DNA of 64,000 bases, taken from NCBI GenBank assembly GCA_003242885.1, contig QKMZ01000015.1, forward strand, positions 519,568 to 583,567, read 5' to 3'. The translations under genes were made by a program, and so were the position numbers. Each line of letters opens with the position of its first letter. Position 1 is the first letter of the stretch. The stretch comes from Candidatus Melainabacteria bacterium (GTDB taxonomy: Bacteria > Cyanobacteriota > Vampirovibrionia > Obscuribacterales > Obscuribacteraceae). The notes beneath the pieces were generated by a model. It saw only the letters and a list, made by a program, of their open reading frames with translations. It was not told the DNA's origin and made no database searches. Below are positions 1-8,381 of this stretch, piece by piece.

Positions 1-486
1 GATCCTCACTTTGTTGTAATGCATCCGGCAGATCCGGATCGCCTCTATCAGCAAAATCACTGCGGCATCTACCGCATGGATAGAAAGGACGGCAAGTGGA
101 TTCGTGTTGGAAATAACATGCCGAAAGAAATCGGCGATATCGGCTTTCCGATTGTTACTCACCCGCACGATGTTAATCGTGCCTGGGTTTTTCCAATGGA
201 TGGAACAACTGTTTGGCCGCGCACTAGCCCAGGCGGAAGACCTGCAGTGTATGAAACCACTGACGCAGGCGAAACTTGGCACCGCCATGATCTTGGCTTG
301 CCGACAGAACACGGTTATTTCACCGTGAAGCGCCAGGCTATGTGTGCAGATGCTCAACTGCCTATGGGGCTTTACTTTGGCACCACTGGTGGTGAGATAT
401 GGGGAAGTCTGGACGAAGGCAAGAGTTTTGACTGTATCGTCAGGCACTTGCCTGAAATTTACTCAATAACAGCAACTCTGGTTTAG
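1..486 (+). CDS. BNR/VPS10-like beta-propeller protein, 5' truncated by window edge
   Basis: The reading frame is open from base 1, so the N-terminus lies outside the window; 161 codons plus a stop are visible. Asp-box-like turns (TTDAGETWHRHD, SLDEGKSFDC) and HPxDxxRLYQ/HPHDVNRAWVF repeats are typical of BNR/sialidase-type or VPS10 beta-propeller blades, where SxDxGxxW loops link strands. No catalytic sialidase residues can be judged from this end piece. The next gene, 18 bp downstream on the same strand, is a MoaD/ThiS-like carrier, and I recall this pairing from many genomes, though I cannot check it here. It may be a glycosidase-like or a purely structural propeller. The function is not assigned. 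Confidence 0.7.
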   Translation, partial: DPHFVVMHPADPDRLYQQNHCGIYRMDRKDGKWIRVGNNMPKEIGDIGFPIVTHPHDVNRAWVFPMDGTTVWPRTSPGGRPAVYETTDAGETWHRHDLGLPTEHGYFTVKRQAMCADAQLPMGLYFGTTGGEIWGSLDEGKSFDCIVRHLPEIYSITATLV

Positions 487-504
487 TTTTACGGGAGCGA
501 AATT

Positions 505-765
505 GTGTTAGTACACATTCCCAGTCCACTGCGTTCCTATACGAACGGCGCTTCAAAAGTCGAAGCTGAGGGCGCCAGTGTGGATGAAATGCTCGATCAC
601 CTGGATAAACAATTTCCAGGCATCAAGTTTCGCATGATTGATGAGCAAAGCCGGATGCGGCAGCACATCAGGATTTTTGTGAACAAAGATACAGTGGAAA
701 CCGTAAAAGCACCGCTCAAATCCTCTGACGAAGTGCGCATCATCTGCGCTCTGTCTGGAGGATAA
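505..765 (+). CDS. MoaD/ThiS-family ubiquitin-like sulfur carrier protein
   Basis: This 86-residue protein ends in Ser-Gly-Gly, the C-terminal diglycine that MoaD/ThiS/CysO-type beta-grasp carriers need for adenylation and thiocarboxylation. Its length and the hydrophobic pattern (VNKDTVETVKAPLKSSDEVRII) fit the family. It starts at GTG 505 with a GGGAG Shine-Dalgarno about 8 nt upstream. It follows the propeller gene by 18 bp, so the two are probably co-transcribed. A MoeB-like activating enzyme lies about 1 kb away on the other strand and is the obvious partner. Whether the sulfur goes to molybdopterin, thiamine or cysteine synthesis cannot be decided, because no MoaE, ThiG or CysM is in the window. 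Confidence 0.85.
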   Translation: MLVHIPSPLRSYTNGASKVEAEGASVDEMLDHLDKQFPGIKFRMIDEQSRMRQHIRIFVNKDTVETVKAPLKSSDEVRIICALSGG

Positions 766-787
766 CCTGGTTCTCTTTGAGAGTTTG

Positions 788-1702
788 CTATGTGTTTGTT
801 CTCAATGAAAATGCTGACTTCGCGTAGCGGTATAGCTCTACGTCGAAAGAGTTTAGTTCTTCGATGAGTTTGATTGCCTCTGGGTCTACTTCTTGCAAGC
901 TCTTTCGATCTGCGTTGATGTTCAATTTTTCTTCTTCCGTATTCCAGCCAAATTGTTTGCTAACGAATGGAAGAAATTCGCTGTATTCGTCAGTGAACCC
1001 AACAAAGTCGAAGTAATGCAGCAAATTGCTTTTTGCATTCTCAAGCATCTCTTGCGTGCAGGCTCCCCACGTAATGCTATTAGTGTCGCTGCCGGTGAGC
1101 ATGCGCAGCATTGGATTGTCTGTTGTTAGATCGAACCGTGACTGAGCGAAGTCAACTAGCGACATGTTCTGTTCGACTATCTGTTTTCCTACTGGATTTG
1201 CGTCGGCGATACTGCGCAGATAATAGTAGAGCGAAACGAGTCGGTCGACGGGTTCGCGTAAAATGGTGATGTAACAACATTCTCGCTCCACCAGCTGATC
1301 AATTCGCAAATAGAATGAGCTATGTCCAGTAACGGCTTGCAGGTTCTCCAGGCGTTCGTTCAAAGAACATTGAAGCGCTTCTCTGTCATGAAGCTGTTCG
1401 CTGGGTATTTCATATAGCGCGCCGCCTTTGTAGTTCTTATACAAAGATCCAGCGAAGCTGCTTCCTGCTGTCTTTGGAATGTGGATGAAAACGATTAGCG
1501 GCAATTCTGTTGCTTTGGAATAAACTTTGACGGCATCCAGTTGGAAGCAATTCTGGCGCGCAGACCACTGTTCATTTAGATTTGCAGTTATAAGTCTGGC
1601 AAGGCGTTCTTTGTAGTTTTGCTCTCTGAGCGCGGCTTTTAAGCTCTCGTTGCTGCCCGGCTTGAAATACAGTCGTTTCAGTGAGTTCAATGATTTCAAC
1701 AC
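788..1702 (-). CDS. Sulfotransferase family protein (PAPS-dependent type)
   Basis: A 304-residue soluble protein. The 5'-phosphosulfate-binding motif FIHIPKTAGSSF and the 3'-phosphate-binding segment ITILREPVDRLVSLYY are the two PAPS-contact signatures of the sulfotransferase-2 family, which transfers sulfate from PAPS to carbohydrate or other hydroxyls. I chose GTG 1702 because a GAGG Shine-Dalgarno sits 8 nt upstream and the gene then follows MoeB by 10 bp. An upstream GTG at 1765 would add 21 residues but overlaps MoeB by 53 bp and has no visible ribosome site. It is probably co-transcribed with the MoeB-rhodanese gene. The substrate is unknown. Confidence 0.8.
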   Translation of the reverse strand: MLKSLNSLKRLYFKPGSNESLKAALREQNYKERLARLITANLNEQWSARQNCFQLDAVKVYSKATELPLIVFIHIPKTAGSSFAGSLYKNYKGGALYEIPSEQLHDREALQCSLNERLENLQAVTGHSSFYLRIDQLVERECCYITILREPVDRLVSLYYYLRSIADANPVGKQIVEQNMSLVDFAQSRFDLTTDNPMLRMLTGSDTNSITWGACTQEMLENAKSNLLHYFDFVGFTDEYSEFLPFVSKQFGWNTEEEKLNINADRKSLQEVDPEAIKLIEELNSFDVELYRYAKSAFSLRTNT

Positions 1703-1712
1703 GATGGCTGCC

Positions 1713-2984
1713 TCAATATCGTGGCATAGAGCGGTCAACGTCGAGTGCCCAAGCTGTGATTCCACCTGTGAGGTTGCGGACTTTTTTGAAGCCGTTTCTT
1801 CTCATGACACTAGCGGCGTGGTGACTGCGCACTCCGGCGTGGCAATAAACAACGATGTCTTCATTCTTGTCCAACTCGTTCATTCGGCGTTCCAATTCAG
1901 GAAGCGGAATTAGGTGTGAGTTGGCGAGATTGCAAATCATCGTTTCTTCGATGCTGCGAACATCAAGCAAATAAGGGCTCTTGCCTGCTTTTATCAGGTC
2001 GCTCAGTTCAGTCGGTGTGATTGCTGTTGGGAAGTTTTCGCCGTCGTCCGCGGATTGTCTTTTGCCTATCACTTCAGTATTTGCCTTTTCATTTGCTTCG
2101 GATTTAGAACCCTTTTCGGAAGAACAAACGAAGTTGGTTTCTTCCAAGGTTGTGATGGTTGGCTTATTGCCACAGAGAGGACAATTCGTGTTGCGCTTTA
2201 GATTGACTGTGTCGAAGTTAGCCTCCAGCGCATCATATAAAAGCAAGCGACCCATTAGAGTCTGACCTTTGCCCAGTAATAGCTTAATTGCTTCAGCCGC
2301 TTGAATCGATCCGATTACACCGGCAAGGACGCCAAGAACACCACCTTCAGCGCAGTTTGGGACGGCGCCTGTTTCCGGTGGATCGGGATAGATGCAACGA
2401 TAACAGGGACCATGAGGCGGATAGAAGACCGTAGCTTGACCTTCAAAACGGAAGATCGAGCCGTATACCAGCGGTTTTTTCCCTAAAACGCACGCATCAT
2501 TAACCAGATATCGAGTTTGGAAATTATCTGTGCCATCAATCACTACATCGTAATTTGCGATCAACTTGAGGGCATTGTCTACAGAAATGCGCTCTTCATG
2601 CACCACAACATCAATTTCAGGGTTTACTTCCAGCAAGCGAGCTTTTGCTGAATGTGTTTTTTTCTTGCCTACATTCTCGGTGGAATGCAAAATCTGCCGC
2701 TGCAAATTCGAAAGTTCAACCGAGTCGAAATCAACAATGCCGATTGTTCCGACACCAGCGGCGGCAAGATACAAGCTGATTGGCGAGCCCAAACCGCCCA
2801 TGCCGATGACGAGCACACGCGACTGTTTCAACTTGAGCTGCCCTTCCTTACCCACTTCTTCGAGGAGAAGATGTCGGCTGTATCTGGTCAATTCAGACGA
2901 TGAAAGTGAATCTGCCTCGCACTGGGAGGCTGCTCCACGCTTCGAGTCTATCTCACCTTTTGAATTGGACTTTGATTGAGTCAT
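1713..2984 (-). CDS. moeB: MoeB/ThiF-like adenylyltransferase fused to a rhodanese domain
   Basis: A 423-residue E1-like enzyme expected to adenylate the C-terminal Gly of a MoaD/ThiS carrier and then deliver sulfur to it. Visible parts: ATP-binding GMGGLG (61-66), the LSNLQRQ segment (91-97), and zinc-ligand pairs CYRC (194-197) and CPLC (268-271). After a low-complexity linker (about 285-320) comes a rhodanese domain with active-site loop CHAGVRS (Cys381), which carries persulfide sulfur. This matches the MoeBR/MOCS3 layout. An N-terminal extension of about 30 polar residues precedes RYSRHLLL. It starts at ATG 2984. Its likely carrier partner is the protein at 505-765. Confidence 0.9.
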   Translation of the reverse strand: MTQSKSNSKGEIDSKRGAASQCEADSLSSSELTRYSRHLLLEEVGKEGQLKLKQSRVLVIGMGGLGSPISLYLAAAGVGTIGIVDFDSVELSNLQRQILHSTENVGKKKTHSAKARLLEVNPEIDVVVHEERISVDNALKLIANYDVVIDGTDNFQTRYLVNDACVLGKKPLVYGSIFRFEGQATVFYPPHGPCYRCIYPDPPETGAVPNCAEGGVLGVLAGVIGSIQAAEAIKLLLGKGQTLMGRLLLYDALEANFDTVNLKRNTNCPLCGNKPTITTLEETNFVCSSEKGSKSEANEKANTEVIGKRQSADDGENFPTAITPTELSDLIKAGKSPYLLDVRSIEETMICNLANSHLIPLPELERRMNELDKNEDIVVYCHAGVRSHHAASVMRRNGFKKVRNLTGGITAWALDVDRSMPRY

Positions 2985-3195
2985 ATGCTTTCTAAATAAT
3001 GCTGGATTCGACTGCGACAGCTCAGCTGTTGGCGATTTCGTCTTGGGAAGTGAAAATCATAGCAGGCGCGACCTGCCAATAGGTTTGTGAACTGTTTGGC
3101 TGCCGCTCTCAGGTATTCCATTGTGCGCTAAAGTGCGTTATGTGGCTGGGCGCGAGCGCTCGCCGGAAACATAAATTTGGGAAACTTGGAGAGGC

Positions 3196-3582
3196 ATGGA
3201 AAAGGCCAACATAATCGCTGCCTGGATTGCCATACTAGTGGGCTTCTTTGCCGGGGTCATACCCGGACTGTTTTTCCATGATGAAGAATGGCTGGGAGGC
3301 TATTCGAGTTGGCCACGGAGGCTTATGCGCCTCGGGCATGTCTCTTTCTTCGGCATCGCTTTCGTTAACTTCGCATTTGCTTTCACTGTCGGACACCTCC
3401 ATCTGGCGGGCGATCTGGTCAAAACTTCGTCCATGCTATTTATCGTTGCGCAGATTGCCATGCCAACAATCTGCTATGGAGCATCACTTAAGAAAGTGTT
3501 GCGCAACCTGTTTTTCATCCCAGTGCTCAGCCTTATTATTGGCGCATCAGCACTTTTGGTTGCCATTTTTCAGGGACAGTAA
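3196..3582 (+). CDS. Small polytopic membrane protein
   Basis: A 128-residue protein with about four hydrophobic segments (near 7-27, 48-68, 80-95 and 105-125) and short polar loops, so it sits in the inner membrane. It begins at ATG 3196 behind GGAGAGG. It ends 2 bp before the radical SAM gene, which suggests one operon (3196-5344) of membrane protein, radical SAM enzyme and second membrane protein. I do not recognise a named family. The linkage to a B12-type radical SAM enzyme suggests a role in modifying a lipid or membrane-associated molecule, but that is inference only. Confidence 0.7.
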   Translation: MEKANIIAAWIAILVGFFAGVIPGLFFHDEEWLGGYSSWPRRLMRLGHVSFFGIAFVNFAFAFTVGHLHLAGDLVKTSSMLFIVAQIAMPTICYGASLKKVLRNLFFIPVLSLIIGASALLVAIFQGQ

Positions 3583-3584
3583 GC

Positions 3585-4925
3585 TTGAAAATTGCACTTA
3601 TATCAATGAATGGCATTCGAGCCAATGACAAGGAATTGTTGCGGCTCGGTTTGAATTTGCCGGGCTTTGTTGAGCGAAGCCGGGCAATCGCGTCGCTTCC
3701 AAGTCTGGGATTACTTACCCTGGGTGCTCTTACGCCGCCTGCGCACGAGCAGACTTATCTGGAAGTTCCAGACATTAACGAGATGGAAAGCCTGCCTCAG
3801 GGCTTCGACCTGGCGGCTATCTCCTGCTTTAGCGCTCAAATCGCTGAAGCCTATCAACTTGCAGACCGGCTCAGAGCCGCAGGGACGAAAGTTGTTATGG
3901 GCGGCAATCATGTTTCTAGCGAAACCGAAGAAGCGCTGCAGCACGCAGATTGCGTGATGATTGGAGAGGGCGAACTCTTCTGGCAGACGATGCTTTCAGA
4001 TGCAGAATCGGGCTGTTTGAAGGAAACCTATGGCAGCATGTTCGGAAATTTCAACCTTTCAGACTCCCCTTTGCCTGCGTATAAACTTCTAAATCCCGAG
4101 AAATACAATCGGGTCACTTTGCAAACGAGTCGGGGCTGTCCAATGCGCTGTGAATTCTGTGCAAGTTCTGTTCTCTACACCAGGCGTTACAAGCAAAAGC
4201 CGAAAGAGCTTGTGATTGCTGAGATGCAGCAGTTGAAAGCACTCTTTGCGAGACCATTTATTGAATTTGTTGATGACAATGCCTTTGTTGATCGACGTTA
4301 CTGGAAAGAACTTTTGCCTGAGATTGCTGAGCAAAATGTGCGTTGGTTTGCCGAAACAGATGTTTCTGTTGCTGATGATCCGGAAATGCTTGAGTCTATG
4401 CGTTTGGCTGGCTGCAAGCAGGTCTTGATTGGCTTTGAAAGCCCTGTTGAAGAAGGGTTGAATGGTTTAGAACTCAATTCCAACTGGAAAGCAAAGCGAT
4501 GGAAAAAGTATAAGCAAGCGATCCAGCGAATCCAGTCACACGGTATTCGCGTCATTGCTTGTTTTATGGTCGGGCTTGATGGTCAAGGAGAAGAAATCTT
4601 TCCCGCAATCCTCAATTTCGTTCGCGAAGCGACTCCGTTTGACGTGCAAATTACCGTCCCGACTGCATTTCCGGGAACTCCTTATTACCGTCGGCTGCTT
4701 GCAGAAGGTCGCTTGATTGAGCCAAGAGCATGGAGTAAGTGTACCCTTTTCGATGTCAATTTCAGACCGACAAACATGACGGCAGATGAGCTATCCAGCG
4801 GATTCCGAAAGCTCGGTGTTGAAGTCTACGGCGATGAGATGATGAAACATCGCCGAGACGGTTTCATGCGCCAATGGAAAGATAATATAATTTGCCGGAG
4901 GCGTGCGCACCGAGAGGCAATATGA
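3585..4925 (+). CDS. B12-binding-type radical SAM protein
   Basis: A 446-residue protein. Residues 1-135 look like the Rossmann-like B12-binding fold (GGNHVSSETEEAL, ending in IGEGE), although the DxHxxG cobalamin-ligand motif is not seen, so B12 binding is uncertain. The radical SAM core carries CxxxCxxC at Cys185, Cys189 and Cys192 within SRGCPMRCEFC, which binds the 4Fe-4S cluster that cleaves S-adenosylmethionine. Later motifs (IEFVDDNAF, CKQVLIGFESP, VQITVPTAFPGTPYYRRL) match the family that includes hopanoid and other lipid or cofactor-modifying methylases. The start is TTG 3585, with GGGA about 10 nt upstream. Translation is coupled to the next gene by an ATGA overlap. The substrate is unknown. 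Confidence 0.85.
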   Translation: MKIALISMNGIRANDKELLRLGLNLPGFVERSRAIASLPSLGLLTLGALTPPAHEQTYLEVPDINEMESLPQGFDLAAISCFSAQIAEAYQLADRLRAAGTKVVMGGNHVSSETEEALQHADCVMIGEGELFWQTMLSDAESGCLKETYGSMFGNFNLSDSPLPAYKLLNPEKYNRVTLQTSRGCPMRCEFCASSVLYTRRYKQKPKELVIAEMQQLKALFARPFIEFVDDNAFVDRRYWKELLPEIAEQNVRWFAETDVSVADDPEMLESMRLAGCKQVLIGFESPVEEGLNGLELNSNWKAKRWKKYKQAIQRIQSHGIRVIACFMVGLDGQGEEIFPAILNFVREATPFDVQITVPTAFPGTPYYRRLLAEGRLIEPRAWSKCTLFDVNFRPTNMTADELSSGFRKLGVEVYGDEMMKHRRDGFMRQWKDNIICRRRAHREAI

Positions 4926-5344
4926 GCGAAAAAGAACTGAAAACCATATCGGCACTATTCTATTTCAGTTCTGCTTATGACTTTGTACTCGGTGTTGTTT
5001 TTCTTCTGGTCGCGCCATGGTTTTTTCGAGTGTTTGTCGTCGATCCGCCAAATCACTGGGGATACGTTCATTTTCCCGCTTTGCTATTGATTCTATTTGG
5101 AATCATGTTCTTTCAAATTGCGGAAGATCCTAAAGCCAATCGTAATTTAATTCCGTACGGATGCCTTCTGAAAGCATCGTACTGTTCTGTCGTTGCACTG
5201 CACACATTTGTTTTCGCCAATATGCCAGACATGTGGAAACCCTTTGGTATTGCGGATTTCATTATGCTGCTTGGCTTTCTTTGGTCATACAAAAAACTTG
5301 ATCCGAAAAGAATATCTTCGCCGGATCTGGGAAATATAACTTAG
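4922..5344 (+). CDS. Small polytopic membrane protein
   Basis: A 140-residue protein with four hydrophobic stretches and a cytosolic-looking charged tail. The start ATG 4922 overlaps the stop of the radical SAM gene (ATGA), and a GAGAGG ribosome site lies inside that upstream gene, so translation is coupled. It is the last member of the apparent operon 3196-5344. No catalytic motif or recognised family is seen. Like the protein at 3196-3582 it is probably an inner-membrane partner of the radical SAM enzyme. Confidence 0.7.
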   Translation: MSEKELKTISALFYFSSAYDFVLGVVFLLVAPWFFRVFVVDPPNHWGYVHFPALLLILFGIMFFQIAEDPKANRNLIPYGCLLKASYCSVVALHTFVFANMPDMWKPFGIADFIMLLGFLWSYKKLDPKRISSPDLGNIT

Positions 5345-5358
5345 CCTTGAGGGCTATC

Positions 5359-5766
5359 CTACGTCACGGAAATCCTTGCTTTGCGCACGATCTCGTCTCG
5401 CCACCTTTGGATTTGAGTGGTATCAACACCCAATTCACAACTGATTTGCTGGTGGCTTAAGCCTTCACCAATGAGCATTAACAAGTCGATGTCACTATCG
5501 CTCAAGACACCTTCGCCAACATTTGCATCAACGATTGTGTGAGCGTAGCACGGCGAGAGCAACTGTTCGCCTTGTACGCAATGCATCGGTTTATAAACAT
5601 TCGACCTTTGCGACGCTCTGCAAATTAGATTATTGATTTTGACAATATTGTCTATAAGGGCGCCCAGATCTTTATGAGCGTCCGGCTCTTTGACTAAATA
5701 ACTCATATTTATTGATCGCTTGCGTGGCTTGCAGTACTCTTTCCCCGTGAGTTTGAAATCACGCAA
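5359..5766 (-). CDS. LuxR-like helix-turn-helix protein
   Basis: A 135-residue protein with a C-terminal HTH of the LuxR/sigma-region-4 type: DSDIDLLMLIGEGLSHQQISCELGVDTTQIQRW is the usual spacing of scaffold helix, turn and recognition helix. No receiver or ligand-binding domain is recognisable in the first 85 residues, which hold several Cys and His. The start is uncertain: TTG 5766 has AGAGGGGG immediately upstream (tight spacing), while ATG 5706 would give 115 residues without a clear ribosome site. A perfect 7-bp inverted repeat lies upstream at 5916-5934 and could be its operator. Likely a small transcription regulator. Confidence 0.65.
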   Translation of the reverse strand: MRDFKLTGKEYCKPRKRSINMSYLVKEPDAHKDLGALIDNIVKINNLICRASQRSNVYKPMHCVQGEQLLSPCYAHTIVDANVGEGVLSDSDIDLLMLIGEGLSHQQISCELGVDTTQIQRWRDEIVRKARISVT

Positions 5767-6080
5767 TTGCCCCCTCTATGGTCAAAATAGCTCACAGCTA
5801 TTCCGCCCGCCATTACCAGAAAGAGTGATTTCCCTTCGGTGATAATCGAAGCTCGCGAGAATAATTCAAACTCACAAAAAGCTGCTAAATTCCTTGCTGC
5901 AATTACCTTCCAACGATAAGTAACCAATACTTATGGGTGAAGGAACAATTCGTACCATTAGGGGAGGTGGAAGTTTTCTTCCCTCAGAGTTTTGTGCGGA
6001 GAAATCTATGTCAACGAATCTTGAATACGCACATGGACTAGAGTCCGTTAGAAGCAGAAAAGCCGATTGACTTTCTGGCT
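5767..6080. other. Intergenic region with no convincing gene
   Basis: 314 bp between the HTH gene and the end of the nucleotidyltransferase gene. Apart from the inverted repeat at 5916-5934 and a 20-codon micro-ORF (6008-6070, GGAG ribosome-like site) that I do not accept as a gene, nothing recognisable is seen. Confidence 0.5.
5916..5934. promoter_or_regulatory. Perfect inverted repeat, possible operator
   Basis: ATAAGTA-ACCAA-TACTTAT is a 7-bp perfect dyad with a 5-nt spacer. It lies about 150 bp upstream of the start of the minus-strand HTH protein, a position and size usual for a dimeric regulator site. No T-run follows, so it is not a terminator. Autoregulation is a guess. Confidence 0.35.
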
Positions 6081-6710
6081 CTACGTCATCTGCTTGAGCA
6101 GCGCACGAAGAGCTGCTGTATCAGCACGTTTCATTGGTTTGTTTGTGACGGAAGAATAGAGGACCGTGTCTCTCCAACTCCAAGGGTAGACTGTAATTTC
6201 GACTGGATATTCTCGCTCGTACCATTTCAAATGCACAAAACGTCCTTTACGATTGTCCACCAACTCTACGTCTACATCGTCGTATCCCCAGTCTTCAAGC
6301 TGGTTTTGCAGCATAGTGTAGTCGTCGCTGTAAGCGTGCAGATCGATGTCGGAGCTGTCTCGAATTTGTCCAGATAGTGTGCTGCCTATTAGAAATGGAT
6401 CGGAGTCTTCAATTACTTGCATTATTTCCAGCGCGATTTCGCGCATCTCTCGAATGCGACGTTTAACCTCATCGTGTCCTAACTGGTTGGTGGTAAGTAA
6501 TGCAATACATTCTTTTATTTTTTTGTTGGACGGCAAATGATTGTTGCTGGAAAGACCGAGCATGGAAATGGCACGCTCCTTCGCGTGCAAATATTCTGCT
6601 TCCGCTCCTTCAACAATAAATCGAGCCGCCTCCTCCGCGACTCTGCGTCTTTCTTTTTTTGGCATAAATTTTGCAAGTCGAATACTTGCTTTCAGGGCAC
6701 TACCGGACAC
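6081..6710 (-). CDS. Nucleotidyltransferase-fold protein
   Basis: A 209-residue protein. The GS...DIDL pattern (LIGSTLSGQIRDSSDIDLHAYSDD) with a later acidic strand (DVDVELV) is the catalytic signature of the pol-beta-like nucleotidyltransferase superfamily, where Gly-Ser holds the triphosphate and the Asp residues bind two Mg2+. The N-terminal 100 residues are helical and charged. The start GTG 6710 has no strong ribosome site; ATG 6665 is an alternative (194 residues). It follows the PilP-like gene by 54 bp at the end of the T4P gene series, where a pilQ secretin would often be expected. It could be a toxin-antitoxin-type or tRNA-like transferase. The substrate is unknown. Confidence 0.65.
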   Translation of the reverse strand: MSGSALKASIRLAKFMPKKERRRVAEEAARFIVEGAEAEYLHAKERAISMLGLSSNNHLPSNKKIKECIALLTTNQLGHDEVKRRIREMREIALEIMQVIEDSDPFLIGSTLSGQIRDSSDIDLHAYSDDYTMLQNQLEDWGYDDVDVELVDNRKGRFVHLKWYEREYPVEITVYPWSWRDTVLYSSVTNKPMKRADTAALRALLKQMT

Positions 6711-6764
6711 GGCTGCCGGACATCCGAAATTTCTGCAATTTTTAGTTTATCACTCTGCCCTGGT

Positions 6765-7667
6765 TTATCGAAGTGCGGCGAGATGCTTAACAGTGCGCTC
6801 GCCTTCTTCCTCGAGGGTGACCGACGAAGAAGATACGGCTATGACATTCAGGAAGTCGACAGTGTCTCCGGCCGACAGTGCAAGTGTTTTTGGCAACCTA
6901 TAAGTACGCCTTAAATTTGGATCTGTGACCGACATGAACGCTTTGTCACCCAAAATACCAACAAGTTTTAGATGTTTTGCTATTGATGGTTTTTCCGGAG
7001 GCGTGGGTAGCTCTGAAAGCGGAAGTGACTCGCCTTGCGCACCGGAAAGTATAGGAGGCGGGGGAGGCGGAATGCCATCTATAGGAGGCGGAGGGATAAG
7101 TCCGGTCTTGTGTCCGGAGTGCTTCTCTTCGTCTTGTTTGCTCACTCTGCGCTCACCAGAGGTTGGAAACGACCTGTAACCGCTGATTGGAGCCAGAGGA
7201 TCGATTTTTCCGGCACTTTCTCTGGCTATTGGCGCTGCCTGTTCGCGTGTGATTGCAGGCAGGGCATAGGCGGATTGAGTGGAGAGAGCTAGTTTTGCGG
7301 CAGCAATTTCGGGCGAAGTTGTCTTCTCACCTTCAGCAGGCGACATCAGGTGATTGGGAATTTCTTTGAGAGAATTTTGCAATTTCGCGATATTCGAACC
7401 GAGCGAATTAGGATCCATCACCTGCGATGCTGTCTTGCTTACGCCGGCAATTGAGTCTGTGATTATGTTTGTAGATGTAGTCGTCGTTACTGTGGTCGTG
7501 CTTGTGGCAGCGGCGGCAGCCGGTTTTTGCGCCACGCGCTTGGGCGGAAGCACGGCATTGAGCTCCTCAGCCATTCTGGTTTCGTCATTGATGTGATTGA
7601 TCCACAAGAATGCCCCTCCAATGAGGAGCACACCAGCCGTGACCAGAAGTATCAATCGCAAAAGCAT
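6765..7667 (-). CDS. PilP/GspC-like pilus assembly lipoprotein-type protein
   Basis: A 300-residue bitopic protein: one N-terminal membrane segment (about 2-24), then a long Pro/Ala/Ser-rich periplasmic linker with a poly-Pro run near 195-206, then a small beta domain (about 230-300, HLKLVGILGDKAFMSV...TYRLPKTLALSAGDTV) of the PilP/GspC homology-region type that contacts the secretin. No lipobox Cys is seen, so it is anchored by a membrane helix, unlike classical PilP. Its ATG abuts the PilO stop (TAG-ATG), which indicates translational coupling. Position after PilM-PilN and PilO supports the call. Confidence 0.65.
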   Translation of the reverse strand: MLLRLILLVTAGVLLIGGAFLWINHINDETRMAEELNAVLPPKRVAQKPAAAAATSTTTVTTTTSTNIITDSIAGVSKTASQVMDPNSLGSNIAKLQNSLKEIPNHLMSPAEGEKTTSPEIAAAKLALSTQSAYALPAITREQAAPIARESAGKIDPLAPISGYRSFPTSGERRVSKQDEEKHSGHKTGLIPPPPIDGIPPPPPPILSGAQGESLPLSELPTPPEKPSIAKHLKLVGILGDKAFMSVTDPNLRRTYRLPKTLALSAGDTVDFLNVIAVSSSSVTLEEEGERTVKHLAALR

Positions 7668-8381
7668 CTAAGGTAAATAATAAACCGAAAGGAGGAAACA
7701 CATTACAGGTTGGCTAAGCTTCAGCTTTTTCGCTCGATCTGAGGCTTTGTCTGTGTCGGCTTTTGACTCTTCTTTAGGAACAGCAATCACCACATGCGAG
7801 ACGCCCATGACTCGTTCGTAAGCTTCGATATTGCGGACAAATTGCACCATTGAAGCGTAATTGCCTGTCACATAGACTTCTTTGTCAATTTGCTTTAGAC
7901 CTAGTTCGCTACCTACATCTGCCGGCTTTGAGGCGAGCGGAGCGGCGGCAGTTGGTTTTGTTTCTTTAGGCTTTGGTTTTCCTTGCTTGCCTTTCAGATC
8001 TTCAAGCATCTCAACCATTTCTTTGTGAGACTCTTTTAAATCTTCCGTGCCCGGTGTTTCAAATCCAATCAAGTCAACATTGGCTTGTTTAGCCAATCTT
8101 TCTAAATCGATCAAAAGTAAATCAACGTTTGCTTCTTTAGGAACAGCGTTGCGCAATGACGCAATATCCGCGACAAGAGCTTGTTTTTCTCTATCTATTC
8201 GAAGCTTCTCTTTTAGCTTAATATCGAGCTGCTCTTTTTGCTGCCGGTGCTGTGCGAGGTCAACCATTTTTGCCGATTCTTCATTTATGCAAGGGTAAAC
8301 CAGCATTGCAAAAACCAAGATGGCAAGCCCATAAATGACAGCAAGAGCACCGTACTGAAACCTAGTGAGCATTGTTTTCAC
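7668..8381 (-). CDS. pilO: PilO-like inner-membrane alignment protein
   Basis: A 237-residue bitopic protein: a membrane helix at about 11-31, a coiled coil (about 36-85), then a ferredoxin-like PilO domain split by a Lys/Pro/Ala-rich insert near 130-155. The motifs QANVDLIGFETPG and YASMVQFVRNIEAYERVMGVSHVVI match the PilO family, which forms the PilM-N-O-P alignment complex between motor and outer-membrane secretin. Its start overlaps the end of the PilM-PilN gene by 20 bp. Confidence 0.8.
   Translation of the reverse strand: MKTMLTRFQYGALAVIYGLAILVFAMLVYPCINEESAKMVDLAQHRQQKEQLDIKLKEKLRIDREKQALVADIASLRNAVPKEANVDLLLIDLERLAKQANVDLIGFETPGTEDLKESHKEMVEMLEDLKGKQGKPKPKETKPTAAAPLASKPADVGSELGLKQIDKEVYVTGNYASMVQFVRNIEAYERVMGVSHVVIAVPKEESKADTDKASDRAKKLKLSQPVMCFLLSVYYLP

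Noticed and set aside
5709..5927. 72-codon minus-strand frame upstream of the HTH gene
   Set aside because: It overlaps the start of the HTH gene in another frame, has no ribosome site and no protein-like pattern, and covers the inverted repeat.
6008..6070. 20-codon micro-ORF (ATG 6008) with GGAG ribosome-like site
   Set aside because: Too short to support, no similarity, and it ends close to the stop codon of the convergent gene. It could be chance.
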